Below, piece by piece: positions 48,485 to 57,101 of a stretch of DNA of 64,000 nt; position 1 is the stretch's first letter, and each line of letters begins with the position of its first letter. The stretch spans positions 90,203-154,202 of the forward strand of contig NZ_JXUW01000005.1 in assembly GCF_000949255.1 (NCBI RefSeq), read 5' to 3'. This DNA is from Ferrimicrobium acidiphilum DSM 19497. Lineage in GTDB: Bacteria; Actinomycetota; Acidimicrobiia; Acidimicrobiales; Acidimicrobiaceae. The notes beneath the pieces were generated by a model. The model ran no database searches. It was given only the letters and a program-made list of their open reading frames with translations, and had not been told where the DNA came from. The position numbers and the translations under genes are program-made.

Positions 48485-48601
48485 ATGGCAGCACATCGCC
48501 GACACTATAAGAAACCCCGCCGCAAGAAAGTCCTCACACGCCTACGGTACTGGGCGGCAATCCCAAAATGGGAACTGACAGGTCGTGTGCCATGTTCGTG
48601 A
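48485..48601 (+). CDS. Small basic peptide ORF, 38 residues
   Basis: ATG with AAGGA about 8 nt upstream. The product starts MAAHRRHYKKPRRKKVLTR and is strongly basic (about 13 K/R/H in the first 21 residues), ending after WELTGRVPCS. It could be a nucleic-acid-binding microprotein or chance. It is unlike any family I know. Confidence 0.3.
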   Translation: MAAHRRHYKKPRRKKVLTRLRYWAAIPKWELTGRVPCS

Positions 48602-48625
48602 TTCTTTTTCACATCGAGTCGAAGC

Positions 48626-48787
48626 ATGCAGAAAAGTACCGCCATTGCGGCAAATGAGACGGAGTATCTACGAACAATCGTAAACCATTTTTACAAATTC
48701 TTAGGAGTGCGCGATGAGCGCATGTATGACTATTTGGGAAACAGAAGAGTCGATCCCGAAAGACCGACTCTGACCCGGGTTTTTTAG
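48626..48787 (+). CDS. Small ORF, 53 residues, ending in a terminator-like hairpin
   Basis: The frame starts MQKSTAIAANETEYLRTIVN and continues with HFYKFLGVRDERMYDYLGN. Composition looks protein-like. The stop codon lies at the end of the T-run of a hairpin (48746-48785). Its ribosome binding site is weak. It follows the 38-residue basic ORF by 24 bp. Function unknown. Confidence 0.3.
   Translation: MQKSTAIAANETEYLRTIVNHFYKFLGVRDERMYDYLGNRRVDPERPTLTRVF
48746..48785 (+). terminator. Hairpin and T-run
   Basis: AGAGTCG (48746-48752) pairs with CGACTCT (48765-48771) around a 12-nt loop; a GC-rich GACCCGGG and six T follow (48780-48785). The gap between stem and T-run is longer than usual. Confidence 0.5.
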
Positions 48788-48999
48788 TGGCCGGGATCGG
48801 TGTTTAACCAATGACCTTCGGGTTATGAGATCGGTATTGTTCGTCCACACGATGTTACTTGGTCCTCCACCGTCGTCCGGAATCTTCCTATATCGGGTAT
48901 TTTGTGGCCTTGACCACGCCTGGCCTGCAAAGACCGGCTGACATCATTCGACTGCGTTTGTGGGATGAACCAGGTCTTCGAGAAGATCTTCTGAAACTT

Positions 49000-49781
49000 T
49001 CACGCGAGTCCACATTTCCACGAGAGTTTGGCGTCCAGATGGCTGAGGAGGCTTCGCCCGACGTTGGTCACAAGCCGAGCCTGCGTCTCATCGAGCAACT
49101 CCTGATTTGGGTGTGCCACGCTCGCCTGATTCCGCGCTGGCAGCATGGCATCGAGAATGCTGGCGCTGGCATTGAGTACTTTCCCGATGTCCTAAGCCCG
49201 AGGACCGAGGTCTGACAGTTTGGGATGATCGGACTGTACCTTTCTCAGGAGGGCGACCACTGTGTCCTCTCGTCTGTAAGACAATGCCCTCGCTATCGCA
49301 AATGGCCTGCAGGTAACCATGGAGAGCGGTATGCACTCGATCCACGGCACTCGTTGGACCCGAAGTTTGGATGAGGTTTCCGCATCAGTCAGCGCCCGCT
49401 CTACCACCTCGCTCGCAATCTTAGGCATGATGCCCGTGACGAGCTGCTCCGCGTCGAGTTGTTCAATGAGCCGAAGTAGGTCGGCGTGCATTGCTTGCCG
49501 GGTGGCTGGTGCGCCAAGTTCGCCTGGGGGAATCTCTCGATCACACCGCAAAGCACCTTGGCTTGGTCTCGGGGTGAAAGCGAAGCGAGCACAGAAATGA
49601 ATACTTCCCGGGTCATCCCCTCATGTCCAGCAAGGCTGACATCAAGATCGCAGTAGTCGGTGTAGAAGTCAGCGTAGGTCCTGCATGAGAAGCGATCAGG
49701 CGATCCGAGGTAACCACTCGATAGGCCGATATAGCGGTTGACAACTCGACTAATCTCTGGATCGCTGAGTCCCTGGGTCAC
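49000..49781 (-). pseudogene. Abortive-infection (Abi) family gene, multiply disrupted
   Basis: From a GTG at 49781 (4-bp overlap with the PIN gene) the product reads SDPEISRVVNRYIGLSSGYL, then FYTDYCDLDVSLAGHEGMTR. This is an N-terminal domain I associate with Abi-type proteins. The frame shifts near 49495 (to AMHADLLRLIEQLDAEQL), near 49350 (to DRVHTALHGYLQAICDSEG) and back near 49275 (REDTVVALLRKVQSDHPKL). It then meets a TAG at 49192 that replaces a sense codon, after which DIGKVLNASASILDAMLPAR, then NQASVAHPNQELL, completes an Abi C-terminal domain, ending at TGA 49000. It is inactive unless the indels are sequencing errors. Confidence 0.75.
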
Positions 49782-50213
49782 AGGTTCTCAAGCTCCAGAC
49801 GCGGGGTCTCTACCGTCCACGTCGGAAGTCCGCATCCGAGAAAGTCACCGTCGCGAGTAAGAATGCCAGCATCCATGGTTATGGCTAGCGCGACAGGAGC
49901 CCAATCCTTTGGATCTTGTGGCACTCGCCGAAGTGCAAGTTCCTCCTTCTCCTCGTAGGCAGAAGAAGGAATGAACTCAATGGTGCGGCTGGTGAAGAGT
50001 TCATCAACGTCGCCTAACAGCAGATCGACTTGTGCTTGGCTCAAATGACCATGCTCCACAATCTTCTTGGCCCGTTTCGGTAGTTCGTGTTGTGTCTCTT
50101 CCCATTGGTCTTGAGCGGATGACGCTGCGTAACTCCGGATGGCGGGACAGATCGCGCCCTCGTTTGTGGAGCAGCTCTGCAGCGAGCACGCTCGTATCAA
50201 CCACCACAATCAT
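49778..50213 (-). pseudogene. PIN-domain toxin gene, frameshifted
   Basis: The N-terminus in one frame (MIVVVDTSVLAAELLHKRGR, then DLSRHPELR) carries the first PIN aspartate. The rest continues in another frame (AQDQWEETQHELPKRAKKIV to DPKDWAPVALAITMDAGIL, then TRDGDFLGCGLPTWTVET), with the later PIN acidic residues. The join is near 50120. It overlaps the Phd-type antitoxin gene upstream by 4 bp, so it was the toxin of that pair. Confidence 0.8.
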
Positions 50214-50467
50214 TCAGGCAACTGTCGCCGGAGGTCGAACAGCTGCGCCAGCTCCTCTTCGGACATACCCGTGTCTTCGAGGACCTTCTCTACCGTGACG
50301 CCCAATTTGGCAATAGCACGACGTACTTCGTCCTGATCACGTTCGAGCGGGATATAAAACCCAATCACCTGACCGTGCTTGTTCACGGCAACCGGATCGG
50401 AGCCCGAAAGGTAGGTGCTTGCATTGTTGCGAAATTCACGAACGCCGACGCTTTTGAGTTTGCCCAT
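50210..50467 (-). CDS. Phd/YefM-type antitoxin
   Basis: An 85-residue protein: KLKSVGVREFRNNASTYLSG is the Phd-like DNA-binding opening, then DPVAVNKHGQVIGFYIPLER. The acidic tail ends SEEELAQLFDLRRQLPE. It heads a minus-strand operon with the PIN toxin and Abi genes, both broken; the antitoxin is intact. Confidence 0.85.
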   Translation of the reverse strand: MGKLKSVGVREFRNNASTYLSGSDPVAVNKHGQVIGFYIPLERDQDEVRRAIAKLGVTVEKVLEDTGMSEEELAQLFDLRRQLPE

Positions 50468-50556
50468 TATGTCTCCTTTGTGTACACAGGATAGCGCTTT
50501 ATGGGCTGACCGTCGATGGCCCGATCTGATTCGATGTTCGATGTGCTGATGCCCAA

Positions 50557-50865
50557 CTAAGTGGGATGGTACCGCATAACCGGACAGTTGGATATGGCTC
50601 CCATTTGATGGATGTCCTTGTCATAACGTGCCTCTTGAACTGCCATGTTAACTGAACGAACCATCGCAACGATGGCTTCTATGAACGACGATCGCCCAAC
50701 ATGGCCTGCCGGTCGGGACTGCCACAGCCGCCCGGCACGGGTTACTTCGAGATGCTCTGGATCGAACCAGGACGATGACACTGGATTCCCATGATGGCCT
50801 CTGACCATCCACATGAATGTCAAGAGAGCCGACAATACCAGAACGCCTCCTGCTAGTGTTGCCAA
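50557..50865 (-). CDS. Hypothetical protein with N-terminal membrane segment
   Basis: A 102-codon frame: a hydrophobic start (LAGGVLVLSALLTFMWMV), then SSWFDPEHLEVTR, RPAGHVGRSSFIEAIVAM and EARYDKDIHQMG. A diverged copy of the last part lies at 52197-52380, suggesting a real (perhaps partial) gene that was duplicated. It overlaps the 5' end of the divergent lipoprotein frame. Function unknown. Confidence 0.35.
   Translation of the reverse strand: MATLAGGVLVLSALLTFMWMVRGHHGNPVSSSWFDPEHLEVTRAGRLWQSRPAGHVGRSSFIEAIVAMVRSVNMAVQEARYDKDIHQMGAISNCPVMRYHPT
50605..50775. repeat. ~170-bp direct repeat, copy 1
   Basis: Shares with 52197-52380 the blocks ATGTCCTTGTCATAAC, ATCGCAACGATGGCTTCTAT, CGACGATCGCCCAACA and GGTTACTTCGAGATGCTC, at roughly 80% identity with small indels. 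The minus-strand reading is conserved (HLEVT..., GRSSxIEAIVAM, YDKD). Confidence 0.85.
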
Positions 50866-51941
50866 GTGTGCGGAAGCAGGAAGCCGAATTACTTCACAGA
50901 GGTAATCTTGGCCACTCAGGTCGATGGCGTCTACTAGCGCTTGTTACCAGCGCATCACTGCTCCTGGCGGCTTGCCATAAGAGTTCGTCCACCAACCAGG
51001 CTACTTCGACGACAATCAGCGGTATCGGTACTCCTCATCGAACGCTGGTGATCGGTGCTGCGCCTCTTCGACGATCCTTTCTGCTCTTTGCGATGGATTG
51101 CCAAGGCGGATCATCGGGTGCAAAGCTCTATCTGGACTACAGCAAGACTGGATCTCAGAACGAGTACGTTGAAACTTTTACCTGTCCGTCATCGAGAACT
51201 CGAAGCCCAGATCGTTTCTGGGTTAAGCGTTCCTCCCTCACCGACGATCGGGTGAACCTCTACCTGTCCAACCCGAAGGTTAGCTGGCGTCTCCGCATAT
51301 CCGGTGTTGCTCATGCTCCAGATGCACCAAGGATTGCCCACGTACCACCTCCACCTCCCACGCACCTGTACATACCACCAACCCCCATTGGCCTCCCCAA
51401 GAGCGCACCTGCATGCTCAGCAGATAATCTCGTAGCGACCGTCCAGGACTCAGTCCCATCCCCACCTGATGGCGCCTCTCTCTTTGCACTGATCACGCTC
51501 CGAGCCACGAGCGCAATCACGTGCAGCCTTAAGGGCTATCCAACGGTAGTGTTGGACGGCACAGGTGGTAGCGCTGTCCGACTCACACCAACCACCAACA
51601 AAGGTGCGTTTTTCCTATTCACACCTCCGTTGTCAAAGAGTATCCAGTATCGCAAATCCATCGTGATTGTAAAGCGCGGGGTCCAAAACGCTGAGATACC
51701 AATTAGCTTGCCACTACTATGCGGTCCAGATATTACATCGTCTCCACTGACACCATATACCGGTGTAGCGATTACCCTTCCAGATAGCGGGGGCTCTATA
51801 ACTGTACCAGGGAACGATTTCGTTGATCGAGCAATGCCCGTTAACTACCATTTCTCGAGCTGTGGACAGGGCAACGTCTACCCATTTGAACCGTCAGATC
51901 TATTTGAATACGCCACCAACCTCGGCCCCCCAGGTTCATAA
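50817..51941 (+). CDS. DUF4232-type lipoprotein
   Basis: A 374-codon frame. A hydrophobic segment ends in the lipobox LAAC (RWRLLALVTSASLLLAAC), so the mature protein would be lipid-anchored from about residue 53. The true start could be one of the GTGs at 50856 or 50868. A Pro-rich linker (about 170-190) is followed by a domain starting PACSADNLVATV, with SAITCSLKGYPTVVLDG, fitting DUF4232 (four cysteines, beta-rich). Function unknown; it is cargo of the island. Confidence 0.7.
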   Translation: MSREPTIPERLLLVLPSVRKQEAELLHRGNLGHSGRWRLLALVTSASLLLAACHKSSSTNQATSTTISGIGTPHRTLVIGAAPLRRSFLLFAMDCQGGSSGAKLYLDYSKTGSQNEYVETFTCPSSRTRSPDRFWVKRSSLTDDRVNLYLSNPKVSWRLRISGVAHAPDAPRIAHVPPPPPTHLYIPPTPIGLPKSAPACSADNLVATVQDSVPSPPDGASLFALITLRATSAITCSLKGYPTVVLDGTGGSAVRLTPTTNKGAFFLFTPPLSKSIQYRKSIVIVKRGVQNAEIPISLPLLCGPDITSSPLTPYTGVAITLPDSGGSITVPGNDFVDRAMPVNYHFSSCGQGNVYPFEPSDLFEYATNLGPPGS

Positions 51942-52029
51942 TTTCTGGAGCCCGATTCTTAGTATGACTGGGAGCGTCGCATGGCTGAAGGCGCTGCTGC
52001 CTTCATGCGTTTCAAGAAAGAGGGGCGCT

Positions 52030-52215
52030 ATGAGTGACCCGGAGCTCGAAGCACTCGCCGCAGAACTTGCTGACTTCGCACCGCCTGAGGAGAATGGCGG
52101 ACCACCGTCTCTTGAGGAGCGTGTAGTCGCGGGCTTCGAGGAGATCCAGCGTTTTACCGAGAAACCCGGCCGAGTTCCGCAACACTGTGACAATCGCGGC
52201 ATGTCCTTGTCATAA
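52030..52215 (+). pseudogene. Truncated GIY-YIG nuclease-associated gene (N-terminus only)
   Basis: ATG 52030 with AGAGGGG upstream. The product MSDPELEALAAELADFAP, then EERVVAGFEEIQRFTEKPGR-VPQH, matches the N-terminus I recall for a GIY-YIG nuclease family found in defence-like operons. It breaks off after CDNR, where the 170-bp repeat starts. Just upstream another frame reads AEGAAAFMRFKKEGRYE and stops over the ATG, perhaps the tail of the helicase gene that usually precedes it. Confidence 0.5.
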
Positions 52216-52380
52216 CATTCCCCATGAACTGGCATTTTAACTGAGCAAATCATCGCAACGATGGCTTCTATGAGCGACGATCGCCCAACACGGCCTGCCG
52301 GCTGGGACTGCCGTCACAACCGCTCCATGTGTCTGGCGGACAGCATGGTTACTTCGAGATGCTCGCGATCGAACCAGCAC
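52197..52380. repeat. ~170-bp direct repeat, copy 2
   Basis: A diverged copy of 50605-50775. Its left edge coincides with the truncation of the GIY-YIG-type gene. The minus-strand reading is interrupted by a stop, so this copy looks degraded. Confidence 0.85.
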
Positions 52381-52696
52381 TATACCCGCCGATATGAAGT
52401 CAACAGAGCCTTTGAGACCCAGTGTGCTTTGTTCACAGGCCGATTCCCCATACCAAATCAACCCCCAGATTGGAAACCGCCGCATCCAGATCCCAAACTT
52501 TATCCGCGCCTCTCTTGGTCGTTCGAGTCTAAGGAGCACACTCAACCCCAACGCGACAGTGCTATCTATTCGACTCTCTCACCCTCAAGCTGGATCGGTG
52601 GCCTCAACAAAGCTCCCATAATCGATGCCGCCTCTTGGTTCTTGGCCCCAAGCACATGCGAATACACCTTCAGTGTGACAGAGGCATCCCGAAGGC

Positions 52697-53640
52697 CTAG
52701 TAGCCCGTAGCTACGCTACGGATATCCATACCAGCCGCGACCAACTGGGTAGCTGTGAAGTGATGCAAGCCGTGTAGATGCAACTCCCTCCACCCGAACT
52801 TATCCAACAGGCGCCGAAACAGCTTTGAGGGACTATCCGGATGCACTGGCAATGATCCATCAGGTTCTGAATAGAACAGATATGGGTTTGAGGTAAGACC
52901 CAGACCCAAACCCCGTGCAGCTCCTCCTTCTGCCCTTCGATGATGGCTTGACCAACGGAATCGAGAGCGACGAATCTTGCCTACTGGGTCTTGGTGGGTG
53001 CCTCTCTAGTCCCACCAGCTGGAGTATAGATCACCGACTTTGTCACCATGACTCCAGTATCCCCACAGTCATCCCAATGCAGACCACAGAGCTCCCCTCG
53101 TCTCATACCGGTCAGGGCCCCAAGCATAAAGAAGGCACCCCACTGGGGATGCACCGCCTTTGTCTCCTCGAGAATACTGATGAGTTGTTCAACCGTTGGT
53201 GCAATGACCCGCGCCACAGCCACCTTTAGAGGAGAGGCCAACAAAGCGGGGTTTAACTCGACCCACCCCCACTTCATAGCCTGGTTAAAGAACCGTCCGA
53301 TCCCGATAGAGCCGATCTAAATGCGCTGCCGTCACCTCAGCCAATGGAAGCATGCCCAATGCGGGAACGATCTTAAGATCAATCCAGCCCATGTAGCCGC
53401 GAACGGTCGTGGGGGAGAGGTTCTGACTCACCAGGGTAATCGACTCTCTGATCGCAGATTCCACCAACACGCTTGAGTCTCGTGCACGTGAGTGCTGAGC
53501 CTCACTCAACAACTTCTCCAACTCGAAGTCAGCCTTGCGCTTTGACCCGTGAACAGTCACGCACTTCTGCCGACGCTTACCTGAGATCGGGTCCTTAGGA
53601 AGATCGACGACCAACTGCCAGACGTCCTTGTCACGCTTGT
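52697..53640 (-). pseudogene. Tyrosine integrase, broken into three frames
   Basis: The N-terminal part (53285-53614) has VVDLPKDPISGKRRQKCVTV and LSPTTVRGYMGWIDLKIVPA. The middle (52981-53277) has LTGMRRGELCGLHWDDC, the first catalytic Arg. The C-terminus (52697-52909) has LHGLHHFTATQLVAAGMDIR. There the canonical HxxR reads HGLHH, so the catalytic Arg is lost, and the reading ends before a Tyr. It lies 80 bp left of the tRNA-Lys fragment at 53720, so it belonged to another element inserted at the same tRNA. It is from a different subfamily than the 58-kb integrase. Confidence 0.85.
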
Positions 53641-53719
53641 GGATCTAGTCCCTCAGCTAATGGATCTAAGGGTAATGCGGGCAGCCGTTCCGTGGTTCAG
53701 ACATAACACCATTTCCCAC

Positions 53720-53765
53720 CTGGTGCGCCCCCTGGGATTCGAACCCAGAACCTGCGGATTAAGAG
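53720..53765 (-). other. attL-like tRNA-Lys 3' fragment (46 bp)
   Basis: Identical over 46 bp to 59645-59690, the 3' part of the intact tRNA-Lys gene (encoded CCA, acceptor strand, T arm, to the anticodon loop). It marks the left end of the element that ends at the tRNA. Confidence 0.9.
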
Positions 53766-53769
53766 GTGG

Positions 53770-53912
53770 TTACAAAGTGTCCGAGCTGGTAGTAAAAGTG
53801 TCCGAGTACGTCCCATTTTTGCAGCTCGTTGAAGTGTTGTGGCGATGGCAGTGGGACAGCCCCGGACTGGGTCGGACGTTCTCGGACACAATTGTTGGGT
53901 GAAAAGTTGGGT
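53770..53912. repeat. Conserved integrative-element end, copy 3
   Basis: The same ~140-bp block as copies 1 and 2, here next to a tRNA-Lys fragment. GTGTCCGAG occurs at 53777 and 53798 (21 bp apart), with inverted CTCGGACAC at 53881. GTTGGGT occurs at 53894 and 53906 (12 bp apart). Confidence 0.9.
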
Positions 53913-54804
53913 GAACTGCCCGACTGAGCTCCGCTATCTCAATGAGCGATTCAAACCCAAGAATACAAAGAGGCTTAGCACTGCTCAGAGCTCACGAGCG
54001 GAGATACAACAACGCCAGCTACGAAGCCGGAACACCTGATCATTCTTCAGGGTGAGCGCTCAGCGTGGAGGCTGTCCGAGTCAGGAGACCTCCCGTTCTG
54101 GCGACGACTTAAGAATACTTGAAGAACTCAGCCTTCGGAAGAAATGCGGTAAACGTTTGGGACAGTGGGTAGAAGAGGTCATAGTTGTGGATAAATTGCG
54201 GTTGCTAGTTGTCGCACTTCTGGATCGGCCCCGGAACGGTCACCGGTCCCAATGGCGTCGGTTTTGACCAGATCTCGACGCAGGAAATCAGGTCGGCAAC
54301 TCGCGTCGTGGCCGATTGGGCGTGCCCAGCTGGGTTCAGCTTCACGCCATTCGAAGCGTACCAGATCTCGGCCTTTGCTGCTGGTGCCAAGGTAAAAGAC
54401 TGGGCCCGCTGGGGGCTGTCCTTCGACATTGATCGAGGTGCCATTAGCCGGGGGAAGCGACGCTGACGACAACGCCGCGGACTGGGACGCAGTCACAACG
54501 ATGCGCTCCAACTTAGCCTAGAAGCGCGTGCGTCCAAGCCTAGCTTACACCCCTGGACGGCCCCTTGAGCGTGGTCCACTTCGTTTGCGAGAAGACCACC
54601 CACAGTTTGTTTGCCTCGCTCCTATGCTGCTCTCGATCTTACGTAGTTCTCGCTCTCATCCATATATTTGACATTCTGTACACACAACCACAGAGAGCTA
54701 GGGCTCTATCAAAAGGAATGCCCGCAGAGCCAATCATTCCTTAATATGTGCACACAGCACTGTTGCGAGTTAGAGACATTCTGGGTGAACACACGGCTGA
54801 AGAT
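53913..54804. other. ~890 bp without a clear gene
   Basis: Overlapping minus-strand frames at 54179-54511 and 54205-54444 share a stretch that looks protein-like (APAAKAEIWYASNGVKL, ATTRVADLISCVEIWSKPTP). They may be a frameshifted small gene of unknown family. A TA-rich stretch near 54650-54760 may hold the promoter-side sequence of neighbouring genes but no consensus was convincing. Confidence 0.35.
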
Positions 54805-55989
54805 TTACTGAAGGAGCAGCAGAATCCCATCAAACTCGAATATAGCACTGTCAATACCTTGTTCGGGCCAGGATAGTTCGATGACACAAGCCCCTGGTGG
54901 TGGTAGGGGCATAATCCACAGCCAAAGGGAATTGCGATCGAAAGGATGTCGGTCGAAGCGCACTACAGTTGGGTCACCAGGTCTATCTTCTCGTCGCAGA
55001 TCGGTGACAAGTTCCTTGCGTTCATCGGCGAATCTGACCTCTAGCCGGAGGCCGTTGTAGGGGTCAGACGACTGATTTTTCTCCCAGTAAGGCTTCTGAT
55101 TTCGGTCAGACAACAACGTCGTACTGGTCCCGATATTCTTGGCAGTCCTTTTGAGGTTCACCTCAAAACCATCGCGACAGGGGATCACCCGTTCGCAGGT
55201 CAGCACGATGTTTTCATTGTCCGCGAGAACGACCGATTGAGGAAGCGCCGAAGGGGGGAGCTTGTGTTGCGGGACAACGATCTCTTCTGTCCAGCCCGTC
55301 ATAACCTCGAGCGAAGGGACAGAAAGAAAAGTCTCTTGGAGAAGATTAAAAAACAAGTTCCGATCCTGAGCAACCACCCTGGTGCAGAGGAAAACCCCTG
55401 GCCGGAGGTGGTCCCACCACTCTATTTCACTATCTAGTATTGTGATTGACGCTTGCAATTCGAGGTCAGATGTCGGCTGCCGCGCATCGACAAGTCTTTC
55501 GACAAGCGACTTGACCTGTGCGTTGACCTCATGAGCGTACCTACGTCCAAATGCAATGCGTTCCGCTGTCCGAGTTCTGTTCCACTCCAATGCTCTGTCT
55601 CGGGCTTGTTGCAATACTTCGAGAACGGCTGGAGACGAGGCGAGATCGCGCAACAGGGGTACTTCGGCAACAACCTGATCAAATGGTGTCACACGCCTCA
55701 GTAGCCGAGCCTCCACCGATAGTAAATCTGTGGCGTCAGCGTGACTCTTTGGTTGCAGTGGGATCGCAAGCTTCCAGAGCCTATGCCAAGTGCCCGTAAC
55801 TAATTTGACATCAGTCGCACTCAGTCGCACGTGAACCGGATCGCCAATTGAAACGAGTAGCGGGGGAACGTGTGGTAATGCAGCATCATCTAGCTGGAGA
55901 GCATCACGAAGATAGAGGAGTACGTTCAGGAGGTCAGCCTGAAAGTCCCACTGTATAGACCAGTGACTACCATCAAAGATGTTCCGCAT
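54805..55989 (-). CDS. Hypothetical protein, 394 residues
   Basis: An intact frame starting MRNIFDGSHWSIQWDFQADL. It has no signal peptide or membrane segment. The middle (about 110-190) is helical with possible coiled coil. The C-terminal ~120 residues have a beta-like pattern with WLWIMPLPPPGACVIELSWP and end in EFDGILLLLQ. I recall similar C-termini in uncharacterised actinobacterial proteins, but cannot name a family. It is the main cargo gene of the tRNA-Lys element. Confidence 0.65.
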   Translation of the reverse strand: MRNIFDGSHWSIQWDFQADLLNVLLYLRDALQLDDAALPHVPPLLVSIGDPVHVRLSATDVKLVTGTWHRLWKLAIPLQPKSHADATDLLSVEARLLRRVTPFDQVVAEVPLLRDLASSPAVLEVLQQARDRALEWNRTRTAERIAFGRRYAHEVNAQVKSLVERLVDARQPTSDLELQASITILDSEIEWWDHLRPGVFLCTRVVAQDRNLFFNLLQETFLSVPSLEVMTGWTEEIVVPQHKLPPSALPQSVVLADNENIVLTCERVIPCRDGFEVNLKRTAKNIGTSTTLLSDRNQKPYWEKNQSSDPYNGLRLEVRFADERKELVTDLRREDRPGDPTVVRFDRHPFDRNSLWLWIMPLPPPGACVIELSWPEQGIDSAIFEFDGILLLLQ

Positions 55990-56038
55990 GAGAGCCTCCT
56001 CTCCCAGATCCCGATCGCTGCACTACCACACGTTGTGC

Positions 56039-56073
56039 CGAGACTGTGGTCACTGTACTGACCCACAGTCTCG
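56039..56073. promoter_or_regulatory. 11-bp perfect inverted repeat between two cargo genes
   Basis: CGAGACTGTGG (56039-56049) and its complement (56063-56073) are separated by 13 nt. It sits between the end of the secreted-protein gene and the start of the 394-residue gene. No T-run follows on either strand, so it may be an operator or a factor-dependent terminator. Confidence 0.45.
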
Positions 56074-56216
56074 ACTCATTCAGGGCCGTAACGTCACCGT
56101 AAGTGGTAAAAGCCTAGATGTTGGACAGTCCACTGGGCCTTGTCCACCTCGCATGGGAATCGGTCCCCCTAATGTTATCCCTCGCATCCTTCTGCTGCTC
56201 CGATTCTGTGGGGCGG

Positions 56217-56879
56217 TTAAGGGACATCGGTACGGGAAGTCGGACTCTCCGAGTAGCAAATGGCGTTCGTCCCGTACGCGTAACTTCCGCTGGAAACTCC
56301 ACCAATGTAGAAACCAGCACCTTTAAGCGCCTGGTAATACGGATTCTCCCAATCATAACCAGGACTACTCTCGCTCCACTGATTGCCCCACGATCTATTG
56401 TAGGTTACATTAGATCCAGAGGCATCCCAGTAGTTGAACAGTACCGTTCCAATCACGCTTGGCTCGACATCGTATCCGGTGTTAACAACCACTCCGGAGT
56501 CGTTACTGTTGGGAGCGATATAAATGTAGCTACTTCCACAGCTGCCGGTCACCGTATCAGCGGGCTGAATGGAAACATGTCGCGAGAGTTGCTGTCGTGC
56601 GGCATCCGCAATCGGCGCAGGCGCATTCAGGCGAACTCCATTTGCAAGAGTGAGCACCGACATTCCATTTGCTCCAACCGGGGATACAGACGTAACAGTA
56701 CTCGCAACCATAGGCTCAACATTGGCGACAACCTTGGACTCATTGACTTGGCCAACACTAGCACCCGAAACGGGAGCCGCCCCGCTAGCATAAGCATTAG
56801 GCACTGCCACGAGGGATGCCAGCAGGCTAGCGACAGCTAGCGCAGCTCCCCCTCGAACCATGTTCCTTACCTTCATCAT
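56217..56879 (-). CDS. Secreted protein of unknown function
   Basis: ATG 56879 is chosen: AAGGGGG lies just upstream and the product then starts with a signal peptide (MMKVRNMVRGGAALAVASLL, then ASLVAVPNAYA). The longer frame to 57101 puts 74 unlikely residues in front. The mature ~190 residues are rich in Ser, Asn, Val and Tyr, with two cysteines (GSCGSS and AICYSE), like an extracellular beta protein. The family was not recognised. Confidence 0.7.
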   Translation of the reverse strand: MMKVRNMVRGGAALAVASLLASLVAVPNAYASGAAPVSGASVGQVNESKVVANVEPMVASTVTSVSPVGANGMSVLTLANGVRLNAPAPIADAARQQLSRHVSIQPADTVTGSCGSSYIYIAPNSNDSGVVVNTGYDVEPSVIGTVLFNYWDASGSNVTYNRSWGNQWSESSPGYDWENPYYQALKGAGFYIGGVSSGSYAYGTNAICYSESPTSRTDVP

Positions 56880-57101
56880 TACCCCCTTATGGTAGTTATC
56901 ACTACCAGAGTTATCGTCTGGTACATCGGGGAACCTTACACATCGTGGCGACGTTTTCACAGCATTATGACAAATTAGCGAAATATACCTACTACCAGCA
57001 TGTTTGCCATCTGACAGCTGAAAGCTCCAGGATCGGTGTCCAACATTCGTAGGGGGGACTGTCAGCCGAGGTAGGGCCAGTTGCGACATGGGTTGCACCA
57101 A

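Noticed and set aside
48859..49215. Plus-strand ORF of 118 codons
   Set aside because: It lies antisense to the end of the Abi-type pseudogene, which explains the sequence better.
53720..53765. A second tRNA-Lys gene
   Set aside because: Only 46 bp of the 3' part match; the sequence diverges in the anticodon stem.
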